From positions 1-8,416 of the forward strand of contig JAPYMU010000181.1 in the NCBI GenBank assembly GCA_028286165.1: a stretch of 8,416 nucleotides of DNA. Direction: 5' to 3'. The translations under genes and the position numbers were made by a program. The stretch comes from Spongiicolonus versatilis (GTDB taxonomy: Bacteria; Pseudomonadota; Gammaproteobacteria; Arenicellales; Spongiicolonaceae). This document shows, piece by piece, positions 1 to 6,745 of the stretch (its first letter is position 1; every line of letters begins with the position of its first letter). A model generated the notes under the pieces. That model did no database searches. It was not told the DNA's origin and saw nothing but the letters and a program-made list of their open reading frames with translations.

Positions 1-41
1 AAACCGGCGGCCGGGGACAAGTTGCCACCCGCCGGGGTTTT
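1..41 (+). terminator. Candidate hairpin/terminator upstream of yajC
   Basis: AAACCGGCGG at 1-10 is complementary to the two arms CCGCC (29-33) and GGTTT (36-40), with two bulged G residues and an 18-nt loop. The 3' arm ends in a short run of four T (38-41). This could end transcription of an upstream gene outside the window; in related bacteria that gene is usually tgt. The long loop, the bulge and the short T-run make it a weak terminator, and it may only be chance pairing in GC-rich DNA. Confidence 0.25.
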
Positions 42-42
42 C

Positions 43-53
43 TGTGGCATAAT
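43..53 (+). promoter_or_regulatory. Extended -10 promoter for the yajC operon
   Basis: TGTGG-CATAAT matches an extended sigma-70 -10 element: the TRTGn motif followed by CATAAT at 48-53, one mismatch from TATAAT. The only -35-like hexamer is TTGCCA at 22-27, 20 nt upstream and thus too far for a standard spacer. The extended -10 may compensate. Transcription would begin near 60, leaving a leader of about 30 nt before yajC. This is the only convincing promoter I see in the window and may serve all ten genes. Confidence 0.5.
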
Positions 54-76
54 CGGCCGCCACCAACCACGCCCAC

Positions 77-81
77 AGGAG
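77..81 (+). promoter_or_regulatory. Shine-Dalgarno site of yajC
   Basis: AGGAG lies 7 nt before the ATG at 89, a good spacing. It fixes the yajC start and is the only strong Shine-Dalgarno at any of the ten gene starts. Confidence 0.75.
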
Positions 82-88
82 CGATGCC

Positions 89-430
89 ATGAGCCAGATG
101 ATTGATTTTCTTGCCGCCCCGGCCTTTGCCGCCGGGGGGGATGCGTCCGGCGGCGGGAGCATGCTGAGCCTGCTGCCGCTGATTATTATTTTTGTGGTGT
201 TTTATTTTCTGCTGATCCGCCCGCAGCAGAAGCGCGCCAAGCAGCACAAGGAAATGGTCGCGGCGCTGAAAAAGGGCGACGAGGTGGCCACCAACGGCGG
301 CACCGCCGGCGTCATTGTCAAGGTCGGCGACAATTTTATTGACCTGCAAATTGCCGAGCAGGTGGTCATCAAAGTGCAGCGCCATGCGGTGGCGGCGATG
401 CTGCCCAAAGGCACGTTGAAATCCTCCTGA
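89..430 (+). CDS. yajC: Sec translocon accessory subunit YajC
   Basis: A small inner-membrane protein (113 aa) that joins SecD and SecF in the accessory complex of the SecYEG translocon. It has a short Ala/Gly-rich N-terminus, one hydrophobic span at about residues 26-43, and directly after it the family signature 'IRPQQKR' (43-49). The soluble cytoplasmic part follows, with 'KKGDEVATNGG' and the C-terminal 'LPKGT' motif. The length is normal for the family (E. coli about 110 aa). The start is supported by the AGGAG site at 77-81. It is the first gene of the yajC-secD-secF set, 5 nt before secD. A run of seven G (134-140) encodes G16-G17 and is the only long homopolymer in the gene; the reading frame through it is intact. 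Confidence 0.96.
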   Translation: MSQMIDFLAAPAFAAGGDASGGGSMLSLLPLIIIFVVFYFLLIRPQQKRAKQHKEMVAALKKGDEVATNGGTAGVIVKVGDNFIDLQIAEQVVIKVQRHAVAAMLPKGTLKSS

Positions 431-435
431 ACTTT

Positions 436-2328
436 ATGCTCAACAAGTATCCATTCTGGAAATACCTGCTCATCATTCTGGTTTTGCTGCCGGGATTTTT
501 ATACGCGCTTCCCAATTTGTTCGGCGATGATCCCGGGGTGCAGATTCGCGGCGCGCGCGGGGCCTCGCTGGGCGCGGCGGATTTGGAGCGGGTGGAGGCG
601 ATTCTCGCCGATGAGGAGATTTCCGCCGCCGCCGTCACCCTGGATGACAGCGGAATTAAAATCCGCCTGGCCGACGGTGACGCCCAGTTGCGCGCGCGCG
701 AGGCGTTGCGGCGCGAGTTGGCGGAGCGGCGGTTCAGCATCGCCCTCACCCTGCTGCCGGCGGCGCCGCAGTGGCTCGGCACGTTGTATGCGCGGCCGAT
801 GTATTTGGGGCTCGACCTGCGCGGCGGGGTGCATTTTCTGATGGAGATGGATTTGGATGCGGCGCTGGCCGACCACATGCAGAACACCGCCGCCGACCTG
901 CGCACCGAGTTGCGCCGCGCGCGGGTGCGCCACAAGGGAATCCGCCACGGGCAGGAATTGAATTTGCGCCTGCGTTTTGACGATGAACAGCGGCGCGAGG
1001 CGGCGCGCGAGGTGCTGCGGGAAAATTTTCCCGACCTGGCGGTGGGCGAGAGCGGCGGCGACGGCGACTACCGTTTGAATTTAACCCTCACCGACAGCCG
1101 GCGGGATGAACTCGGCGGCCAGTATCTGGAGCAGAACATGGCCGCGCTGCGCAACCGCATCGACGAGTTGGGCGTGGCCGAGCCCATTGTCCAGCGCCAG
1201 GGCGAGCGCCGCATCGTGCTGCAACTGCCCGGCCTGCAGGATCCCAACCGCGCCAAGGAAGTCATCGGCCGCACCGCCACCCTGGAGATGCGCCTGGTGG
1301 ACGAAGACCATGACCCGGCGCGGGCCGCCGAAAGCGGCGCGGTGCCGGCGGAATCCAAATTGTACTCGTTCCGCAACGGCGCGCCCATTTTGCTGAAAGA
1401 CAACGTGATTTATTCCGGCCGCAACATGGTGGACGCGGCGGCCAGTCTGGATTCGCTGAGCGGCGGGCCCATCGTCAGCATCACCCTGGACGCCGCCGGC
1501 GCGCGCAAGAACCAGCAGGTGACCGGCGACAACATCGGCCGCCGCATGGCGGTGGTCTACATTGAAACGCGCTCCGAGGTGCAGCGCGACGCCGATGGCA
1601 AAATTGAAACCGACGCCGACGGCCGCCCGCTGCGCGAGACCATTCGCGACGAGGAGGTGATCACCGCGCCGGTCATTCGCGACCAACTGGGCAAACGTTT
1701 TCAGATTGAAGGCCTGGACAGCGTCGCCGAGGCGCGCGACCTGGCGCTGCTGCTGCGCGCCGGGGCGCTGGCGGCGCCGGTGCACATCATTGAGGAGCGC
1801 ACCGTCGGCCCCAGCATGGGGCGCCAGAACATCACCCAGGGCGTGCGCTCGGTGGTGCTGGGTTTTGTACTGGTGCTGATTTTCATGGTGCTCTACTACC
1901 GCCTGTTCGGCATGGTGGCCAACACCGCGCTGTTCGTGAACCTGGTGCTGATTGTCGCCGTCCTGTCGCTGCTGCAGGCCACCCTCACCCTGCCCGGGGT
2001 GGCCGGCATCGTGCTGACCGTGGGCATGGCGGTGGACGCCAATGTCCTCATCTTTGAGCGCATCCGCGAGGAGATCCGCAACGGCAATTCGCCGCAGGCC
2101 AGCATCCACCTCGGCTACGACAAGGCCTTCTCCACCATCGTGGACGCCAACCTCACCACCCTCATTGCCGCCATCGTGCTGTTTAACTTCGGCACCGGCC
2201 CCATCAAGGGCTTCGCCATCACCCTCAGCATCGGCATCCTCACCTCCATGTTCACCGCCATCGTCGGCACCCGCGGCGTGGTTAATTTGGTTTACGGCGG
2301 CCGGCGGGTGCGGCGGCTGGCGATTTGA
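436..2328 (+). CDS. secD: Protein translocase subunit SecD
   Basis: A polytopic inner-membrane protein (630 aa) that with SecF uses the proton-motive force to complete protein export on the periplasmic side. The N-terminus 'MLNKYPFWKYLL' with a first membrane span at about residues 9-26 is typical of gammaproteobacterial SecD. The large periplasmic region follows, with 'LGLDLRGGVHFLMEMD', the 'EPIVQRQGERRIVLQLPG' stretch and 'GRTATLEMRL'. From about residue 473 come the remaining five membrane spans. They include 'GMAVDANVLIFERIREE', whose Asp534 corresponds to the conserved proton-relay Asp519 of E. coli. It ends with the family-typical 'VNLVYGGRRVRRL'. The length is close to the family's usual 600-620 aa. 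There is no Shine-Dalgarno before ATG 436, so translation probably depends on ribosomes leaving yajC 5 nt upstream. Confidence 0.98.
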   Translation: MLNKYPFWKYLLIILVLLPGFLYALPNLFGDDPGVQIRGARGASLGAADLERVEAILADEEISAAAVTLDDSGIKIRLADGDAQLRAREALRRELAERRFSIALTLLPAAPQWLGTLYARPMYLGLDLRGGVHFLMEMDLDAALADHMQNTAADLRTELRRARVRHKGIRHGQELNLRLRFDDEQRREAAREVLRENFPDLAVGESGGDGDYRLNLTLTDSRRDELGGQYLEQNMAALRNRIDELGVAEPIVQRQGERRIVLQLPGLQDPNRAKEVIGRTATLEMRLVDEDHDPARAAESGAVPAESKLYSFRNGAPILLKDNVIYSGRNMVDAAASLDSLSGGPIVSITLDAAGARKNQQVTGDNIGRRMAVVYIETRSEVQRDADGKIETDADGRPLRETIRDEEVITAPVIRDQLGKRFQIEGLDSVAEARDLALLLRAGALAAPVHIIEERTVGPSMGRQNITQGVRSVVLGFVLVLIFMVLYYRLFGMVANTALFVNLVLIVAVLSLLQATLTLPGVAGIVLTVGMAVDANVLIFERIREEIRNGNSPQASIHLGYDKAFSTIVDANLTTLIAAIVLFNFGTGPIKGFAITLSIGILTSMFTAIVGTRGVVNLVYGGRRVRRLAI

Positions 2329-2330
2329 AA

Positions 2331-3344
2331 ATGGAACTGCTGAAAAAAGACACCAACTTCAACTTTCTCGCCGCGCGCCGCTGGACCGCGCTGGCCTCGG
2401 CGGCGCTGCTGGTGGTTTCGGTGGTCGCGCTGGTGCAGCAGCGGCTGAACTTCGGCATTGACTTCACCGGCGGCACGTTGGTGGAGGTTTCGTACGATGA
2501 GCCGGTGGACCTGGCGCAGGTGCGGACGGTGCTGGACGCGGCCGGTTATGACCGCGCCATTGTCCAGCGTTTCGGCGCGGCGCGCGACATTTTGGTGCGG
2601 CTGCCGCTGGCCGAGGATGGTGACGCCGGCGCCGCGGTGCAGAGCAACGCGCTGATGCGGGCGTTGCGCGCGCCGTTTGCCGAGTCGCTGTCGCCGGACA
2701 GTTCCGGCATCCGCCAGCAGTGCCTTGGCGCCGCCGGTGAAACCGCCGACTGCCGGGTGCAGATGCGGCGGGTGGAGTTTGTGGGCCCCCAGTTCGGCGA
2801 CGAACTCACCGAACTCGGCTCCCTGGCCATGTTGTACGCGCTCATCGGCATTTTGGTTTACGTCGCATGGCGCTTCCAGTGGCGCTTTGCACTGGGCTCG
2901 GTGGCGGCGCTGGTGCATGACGTTTTAATTGTGGTGGGCTTTTTCTCGGTGTTCCGGATTGAGTTCTCGCTGCCGGTGCTGGCCGCGGTGCTGGCGGTGA
3001 TCGGCTACTCGCTGAACGACACCATCGTGGTGTTTGACCGCATCCGCGAAAACTTCCGCCGCATGCGCAAGAGCCCCAGCGTGCAGGTCATCAACGTTTC
3101 CATCAACCAAACCCTGCGCCGCACCCTGCTGACCTCGGTCACCACGTTGTTGGTGGTGCTGGCGCTGCTCATTCTCGGCGGCGAGGTGATCCGCGGTTTC
3201 GCCCTGGCGCTGCTGGTGGGCGTGCTGGTGGGCACCTACTCGTCCATCTTTGTCGCAAGCCCGATCGTGCTGGTGCTCGGCATCTCGCGCGGCGATTTGA
3301 TGCCGGTCAAGAAAGAAGGCGAGGAGCAGGCGCCGCTGCCCTGA
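2331..3344 (+). CDS. secF: Protein translocase subunit SecF
   Basis: Partner of SecD in the export-driving complex (337 aa). One membrane span lies at about residues 18-37, followed by the hallmark 'FGIDFTGG' (41-48). A periplasmic domain reaches to about residue 160, and five further spans start near 163. The conserved 'YSLNDTIVVFDRIREN' begins at Y226, with Asp230 equivalent to E. coli SecF Asp213. I chose ATG 2331, 2 nt after the secD stop. A TTG at 2325 overlapping that stop would add only two residues and is less likely. The periplasmic domain contains a short stretch before 'MRRVEFVGPQ' with two cysteines, C131 and C141, which I do not recall from E. coli SecF. The C-terminus is a charged tail, 'KKEGEEQAPLP'. 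Confidence 0.97.
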   Translation: MELLKKDTNFNFLAARRWTALASAALLVVSVVALVQQRLNFGIDFTGGTLVEVSYDEPVDLAQVRTVLDAAGYDRAIVQRFGAARDILVRLPLAEDGDAGAAVQSNALMRALRAPFAESLSPDSSGIRQQCLGAAGETADCRVQMRRVEFVGPQFGDELTELGSLAMLYALIGILVYVAWRFQWRFALGSVAALVHDVLIVVGFFSVFRIEFSLPVLAAVLAVIGYSLNDTIVVFDRIRENFRRMRKSPSVQVINVSINQTLRRTLLTSVTTLLVVLALLILGGEVIRGFALALLVGVLVGTYSSIFVASPIVLVLGISRGDLMPVKKEGEEQAPLP

Positions 3345-3356
3345 GCCGCCGCCGCA

Positions 3357-3857
3357 ATGCGCTGCCCGTTTTGCGCGTTTGATGACAGCCGGGTGATTGA
3401 CTCGCGCCCGGCCGAGGATGGCGGCAATGTCCGCCGCCGCCGCCAGTGCGAATCCTGCGGCGAGCGGTTCAGCACCATTGAGCGCGCCGAGTTGAAGCCG
3501 CCGGCGGTGCGCAAAAGCGACGACAGCCGCGAAAACTTTGACGAGGAAAAACTGCGCGGCGGCATGAAGCGCGCGCTGGAAAAACGCCCGGTGGACACCG
3601 CCGCCGTGGAGCGCGCGGTGAACAACATTCTGCACCGCCTGGCCGCCTGCGGCCGCAGCGAAATTTCCTCGCGCGCCATCGGCGAGGCGGTGATGCATGA
3701 ATTGCGCGCGCTGGACCATGTGGCATATGTGCGCTTTGCCTCGGTGTATAAAAATTTTCAGGACCCCGGCGAGTTCAGCGAGGAGGTGGAGCGCCTGCGC
3801 GGCGACCCGCTGTCCCCCGGCGACGACCCGCTGCCGCTGCCGGGCGGGAAAAACTGA
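3357..3857 (+). CDS. nrdR: Transcriptional repressor NrdR
   Basis: A zinc-ribbon and ATP-cone regulator (166 aa) that represses ribonucleotide reductase genes in response to ATP/dATP by binding NrdR boxes at their promoters. The start 'MRCPFC' gives C3 and C6, and 'CESC' gives C31 and C34: the complete four-cysteine zinc site. The basic 'RRRRQC' just before the second pair is typical of the DNA-binding part. The ATP-cone runs from about residue 49 to 139, with 'FDEEKLRGGMKRALEKRP' very close to the E. coli protein, and 'VAYVRFASVYKNF' near its end. It is longer than E. coli NrdR (149 aa) because of a Pro/Gly/Asp-rich tail of about 17 residues. It begins 12 nt after secF, with no Shine-Dalgarno, and its stop overlaps the ribD start. 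No NrdR target gene is visible in the window. Confidence 0.97.
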   Translation: MRCPFCAFDDSRVIDSRPAEDGGNVRRRRQCESCGERFSTIERAELKPPAVRKSDDSRENFDEEKLRGGMKRALEKRPVDTAAVERAVNNILHRLAACGRSEISSRAIGEAVMHELRALDHVAYVRFASVYKNFQDPGEFSEEVERLRGDPLSPGDDPLPLPGGKN

Positions 3858-4942
3858 TGGCGCAATGGACCAAGCGGGACCGCGCGCACATGAAGCGCGC
3901 GCTGCAACTTGCGCGGCGCGGCCTGCGCAGCGCCGACCCCAACCCGCGCGTGGGCTGCGTGGTGGCGCGCGGCGGGAAAATTGTCGCCGAGGCTTTTCAC
4001 AAACAAGCCGGCGGCGCGCACGCCGAAGCCGCCGCCCTCGCCCGGGCCGGGCGCGCCGCCGAGGGCGCCGATGTTTTTGTCACGCTGGCGCCGTGCCGCC
4101 ATCAGGGGCGGACGCCGCCGTGCGCCGCGCAACTGGCGGCGGCCAAAGTGGCGCGGGTGGTGGCGGCCTGCGACGACCCCAACCCGGCCGCCGCCGGCGG
4201 GCTTGCGGAATTGCGCGCCGCCGGGGTGCGCGTTGAGTGCGGTTTGCTGGCCACTGAGGCGCGCGAGTTAAACGCCGGGTTTTTCATGCGCTTTGAAAAA
4301 AAACGGCCGTTCATCCGCCTGAAATCGGCGGCCAGCGTGGACGGCGTCACCGCCATGGCCGGCGGCGAGAGCAAGTGGATTACCGGCGCTGCCGCGCGAG
4401 ACGCCGGCCGAAAACTGCGCGCCCGCGCCTCCGCCGTGGTGACCGGCAGCGGCACCGTGCTGGCCGACAACCCGGCGCTGCGCGCGCCGAACCAAAAACG
4501 CCAGCCGCTGCGGGTGGTGGTGGACAGCAAATTGCGCGCGCCGCCGGGCGCGGAAATTTTTGCGCCGCCGGGGCCGGCGATGGTGGTGACGGCCTGCGCC
4601 GATGAAAACCTGTTTGCGCCGTTCCAAAAACGCGGGGTGAGGGTGAGGGCGGTGAAGGCCGATGCCGCCGGGCGCGTTGACCTGGGGGCGCTGGCGGCGG
4701 TTTTGTGCGAGGAGGAGTGCAATGAGGCGCATCTGGAATGCGGCGCCACTTTGGCCGGCGCATTTTTTGCCGCCGGGCTGGTGGATGAGTGGGTGCTGTA
4801 TCTGGCGCCGAAAATTTTAGGCCGCGGCGGCGCCGGTTTGGCCGGCTTGCGCTTGCCGAATCTCGGTGCCGCGGTCAACTTCACCTTCCACGGCGCGCGG
4901 CGGGTGGGTGAGGATTTGCAACTCACGTTGCGCCCGGATTGA
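3857..4942 (+). CDS. ribD: Bifunctional riboflavin deaminase/reductase RibD
   Basis: Carries out the second and third steps of riboflavin synthesis: deamination of the diaminopyrimidine from GTP, then NADPH-dependent reduction of the ribose side chain. The N-terminal deaminase (about residues 1-145) shows 'DPNPRVGCVV', the zinc and catalytic 'HAE' at H55-E57, and the second zinc half-site with C80 and C89 in 'PCRHQGRTPPC'. The C-terminal reductase (about 150-361) has 'RLKSAASVDGVTAMAGGESKWIT', 'VVTGSGTVLADNPAL' and 'GLVDEWVLYLAPKILG'. The length matches E. coli RibD (367 aa). The residues around C80 are unusual: the near-invariant 'LEPCSH' reads 'LAPCRH', although the zinc ligands and the catalytic Glu remain. 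The ATG shares its first base with the nrdR TGA (TGATG), which favours re-initiation. Confidence 0.96.
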   Translation: MAQWTKRDRAHMKRALQLARRGLRSADPNPRVGCVVARGGKIVAEAFHKQAGGAHAEAAALARAGRAAEGADVFVTLAPCRHQGRTPPCAAQLAAAKVARVVAACDDPNPAAAGGLAELRAAGVRVECGLLATEARELNAGFFMRFEKKRPFIRLKSAASVDGVTAMAGGESKWITGAAARDAGRKLRARASAVVTGSGTVLADNPALRAPNQKRQPLRVVVDSKLRAPPGAEIFAPPGPAMVVTACADENLFAPFQKRGVRVRAVKADAAGRVDLGALAAVLCEEECNEAHLECGATLAGAFFAAGLVDEWVLYLAPKILGRGGAGLAGLRLPNLGAAVNFTFHGARRVGEDLQLTLRPD

Positions 4943-4946
4943 AAAA

Positions 4947-5561
4947 ATGTTCACCGGCATCGTCCAAACCACCGGCACCGTCCACCGCATGGAAAAAACC
5001 AACGGCGATTTCCGCCTGCGCATCGCCGCCTCCGCCGGCTTCACCTCCACCGTCAAGGCCGGCGACAGCGTCTCGGTGCACGGCGTTTGTCTGAGCGCCG
5101 CTGTTGTGGACCCCGGCGCCGTCACTTTCGACGTGTCCACCGAGACCGCCGCCCGCACCGTCATCAGTTCGTGGACTGCAGGCGCCAAGGTGAACCTTGA
5201 AACCGCCATGCGCGCCGGCGACCCCATCGGCGGCCACCTGGTCAGCGGCCATGTGGACGGCGTCGCCACCGTCACCGGGACCGCCGCGGCCGGCCGCAGC
5301 ATGAGCGTCACCTTGCGCGCCTCCCAAAGCATCGCCCGCTTCATCGCCGCCAAGGGCGCGGTGTGCGTGGACGGCGTTTCGCTCACCGTCAACAGCGTGC
5401 GCGATATCGCCGGCGGCGCCGGCGGGTGCGAGTTCACCGTTAACCTGGTCCCGCACACCATGGGTGCGGCGGCGGTGGAATATGCGCCCGGCGCGCGCGC
5501 CAATGTGGAAGTGGATATGATTGCGCGCCACCTTGCGCGGCTGGTAGAGTGCGCGCCATGA
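4947..5561 (+). CDS. ribE: Riboflavin synthase alpha chain
   Basis: Catalyses the last step, the dismutation of two lumazine molecules into one riboflavin and one pyrimidine, which RibH reuses. The protein has 204 aa, within the usual 200-220. It starts with the family signature 'MFTGIVQTTG', so ATG 4947 is used rather than the in-frame ATG at 4866, which lies inside ribD. Two lumazine-binding repeats are visible. The first has 'VHGVCLSA' where most relatives have 'V(N/D)GVCLTV', and the second begins around 'GGHLVSGHVDG' and contains 'VDGVSLTVNSV'. The C-terminus 'VEVDMIARHLARL' is typical. It lies 4 nt after ribD and overlaps ribBX by 4 nt (ATGA). In E. coli nomenclature this gene is ribC. 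Confidence 0.97.
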   Translation: MFTGIVQTTGTVHRMEKTNGDFRLRIAASAGFTSTVKAGDSVSVHGVCLSAAVVDPGAVTFDVSTETAARTVISSWTAGAKVNLETAMRAGDPIGGHLVSGHVDGVATVTGTAAAGRSMSVTLRASQSIARFIAAKGAVCVDGVSLTVNSVRDIAGGAGGCEFTVNLVPHTMGAAAVEYAPGARANVEVDMIARHLARLVECAP

Positions 5562-6727
5562 GCCGCCGCAAAACCGAAGCGCTGCGCCTGGTGCCGAATG
5601 CCGCCGGGCGCGCCGGCCTCGCCGGCATTGAAGACATCATCGCCGACTACAAGGCCGGGCGCATGGTCATCATGGTGGACGACGAGGACCGCGAAAATGA
5701 AGGCGACCTGGTGATGGCCGCCGATGCGGTGAGCGCCGAGGCGGTGAACTTCATGGCCGCCCACGGGCGCGGGCTGATTTGCCTGACGCTCAGCGCGGCG
5801 CGCTGCCGCCGCCTTAAGCTGCCGCCCATGGTGGCCGGCAACCGCGGCGGCGGCACCAACTTCACGGTCAGCATTGAAGCGGCGCGCGGCGTCACCACCG
5901 GCATCTCCGCCGCCGACCGCGCCACCACCATCCGCGCCGCAGTCGGCAAAGACGCCGGTCCCGACGACATCACCATGCCCGGCCACATCTTCCCGCTGGT
6001 GGCGCAGCCCGGCGGCGTCCTGACCCGCGCCGGCCACACCGAAGCCGGCGTGGACCTGGCGCGCCTCGCCGGCAAGACGCCGGCCAGCGTGATTTGCGAA
6101 GTGCTGAACAGCGACGGCACCATGGCGCGGCTGCCCGACCTGCTGAAGTTCGGCCGCAAGCACAAAATCAAAGTCGGCTCCATCGCCGACCTCATCCGCC
6201 ACCGCCTGCGCCGCGAGCCCACCGTGCAGCGCGGCGCGCAGGGCAGTTTGCGCACCCGCCACGGCGACTTCCGCGTGCTGGGCTACCACGACGGCGCCGA
6301 CGACGACGGCGAAACCCACATGGCGCTGGTGCTCGGCGAGGTGGACAGCGGCGCGCCGGTGCTGGTGCGGGTGCATGTGTCCACCGGCTTGTATGATGTG
6401 CTGGCCGACCTGCGCGGCGAGCGCGCCTGGCCGCTGGCGAAGAGCATGGAAAAAATCGCCGCCGAGGGCCGCGGCGTGGTGATTGTCCTGCGCCGCGCCG
6501 AGGACAGCGGCGAGTTGCTGCGCCACATCGGCCGCTCGCAACTCCACGACCACGGCTTTGAGGACGGCGAGCAGCGCGCCTACGATGTCCGCATGCTGGG
6601 CATCGGCTGCCAGATTTTGGCCGACCTCGGCGTGCGCAAACTGCGCGTGCTCGGCGCCCCCAAGCGGACGCCGGCGCTGTCCGGGTTTGACCTGGAAATT
6701 GTGGAATTCATTCCGGCGCCGGACTGA
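5558..6727 (+). CDS. ribBX: DHBP synthase with degenerate RibA domain (RibBX)
   Basis: Makes 3,4-dihydroxy-2-butanone 4-phosphate, the four-carbon unit of riboflavin, from ribulose 5-phosphate. The protein has 389 aa. The RibB domain (about residues 18-215) has the acidic metal/substrate motif 'DDEDRENEGDL' (41-51), 'HGRGLICL', 'GVTTGISAADRATTI' and 'GHTEAGVDLARLAG' with H160 and E162. The second half (about 220-389) aligns with GTP cyclohydrolase II but looks inactive. The zinc-binding region reads 'VRVHVSTGLYDVLADLRGER' instead of the usual pattern with three cysteines, and the 'QEGRGIGL' motif is replaced by 'RAEDSGELLRHIG'. This matches the proteobacterial RibBX hybrid class, in which only RibB is active. 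The start is ATG 5558, overlapping the ribE stop (ATGA). A GTG at 5549 would add three residues. Confidence 0.93.
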   Translation: MSRRKTEALRLVPNAAGRAGLAGIEDIIADYKAGRMVIMVDDEDRENEGDLVMAADAVSAEAVNFMAAHGRGLICLTLSAARCRRLKLPPMVAGNRGGGTNFTVSIEAARGVTTGISAADRATTIRAAVGKDAGPDDITMPGHIFPLVAQPGGVLTRAGHTEAGVDLARLAGKTPASVICEVLNSDGTMARLPDLLKFGRKHKIKVGSIADLIRHRLRREPTVQRGAQGSLRTRHGDFRVLGYHDGADDDGETHMALVLGEVDSGAPVLVRVHVSTGLYDVLADLRGERAWPLAKSMEKIAAEGRGVVIVLRRAEDSGELLRHIGRSQLHDHGFEDGEQRAYDVRMLGIGCQILADLGVRKLRVLGAPKRTPALSGFDLEIVEFIPAPD

Positions 6728-6745
6728 ACGCCGCCGGCGGTGACC

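Noticed and set aside
1..52. Possible 3' end of an upstream gene (open frame ending in TAA at 50-52)
   Set aside because: The 16 residues are not recognisable, and the frame runs through the promoter-like sequence; too short to support.
1..88. FMN riboswitch before the riboflavin genes
   Set aside because: The only leader is too short for an RFN element and lies before yajC; the spacers around the rib genes are at most 18 nt.
84..92. Two-codon mini-ORF ATG-CCA-TGA overlapping the yajC start
   Set aside because: Its ATG is only 2 nt from the Shine-Dalgarno, too close for initiation; probably chance.
424..429. CTCCTG at the end of yajC, complementary to CAGGAG (76-81) at the yajC ribosome site
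   Set aside because: Only six base pairs over about 340 nt; no supporting structure and easily random.
1081..2109. A 342-codon minus-strand open frame inside secD
   Set aside because: Same His/Gln/Ala-rich shadow pattern, no recognisable domain, and secD is fully conserved on the plus strand.
2325..2330. TTG start for secF overlapping the secD stop
   Set aside because: ATG 2331 gives the family-typical N-terminus 'MELLKKDTNFNF'; the TTG adds only two residues without a better ribosome site.
2408..3231. Chi-like octamers GCTGGTGG at 2408, 3212 and 3224 (also 4777 and 5995)
   Set aside because: They arise from CTG-GTG (Leu-Val) codons and similar in GC-rich coding sequence, and Chi specificity of this organism is unknown.
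6731..6740. Perfect palindrome CCGCCGGCGG in the ribBX-pdxJ spacer
   Set aside because: The same 10-mer occurs inside coding sequence elsewhere in the window (in ribD near 4191), so it is not a special operator.
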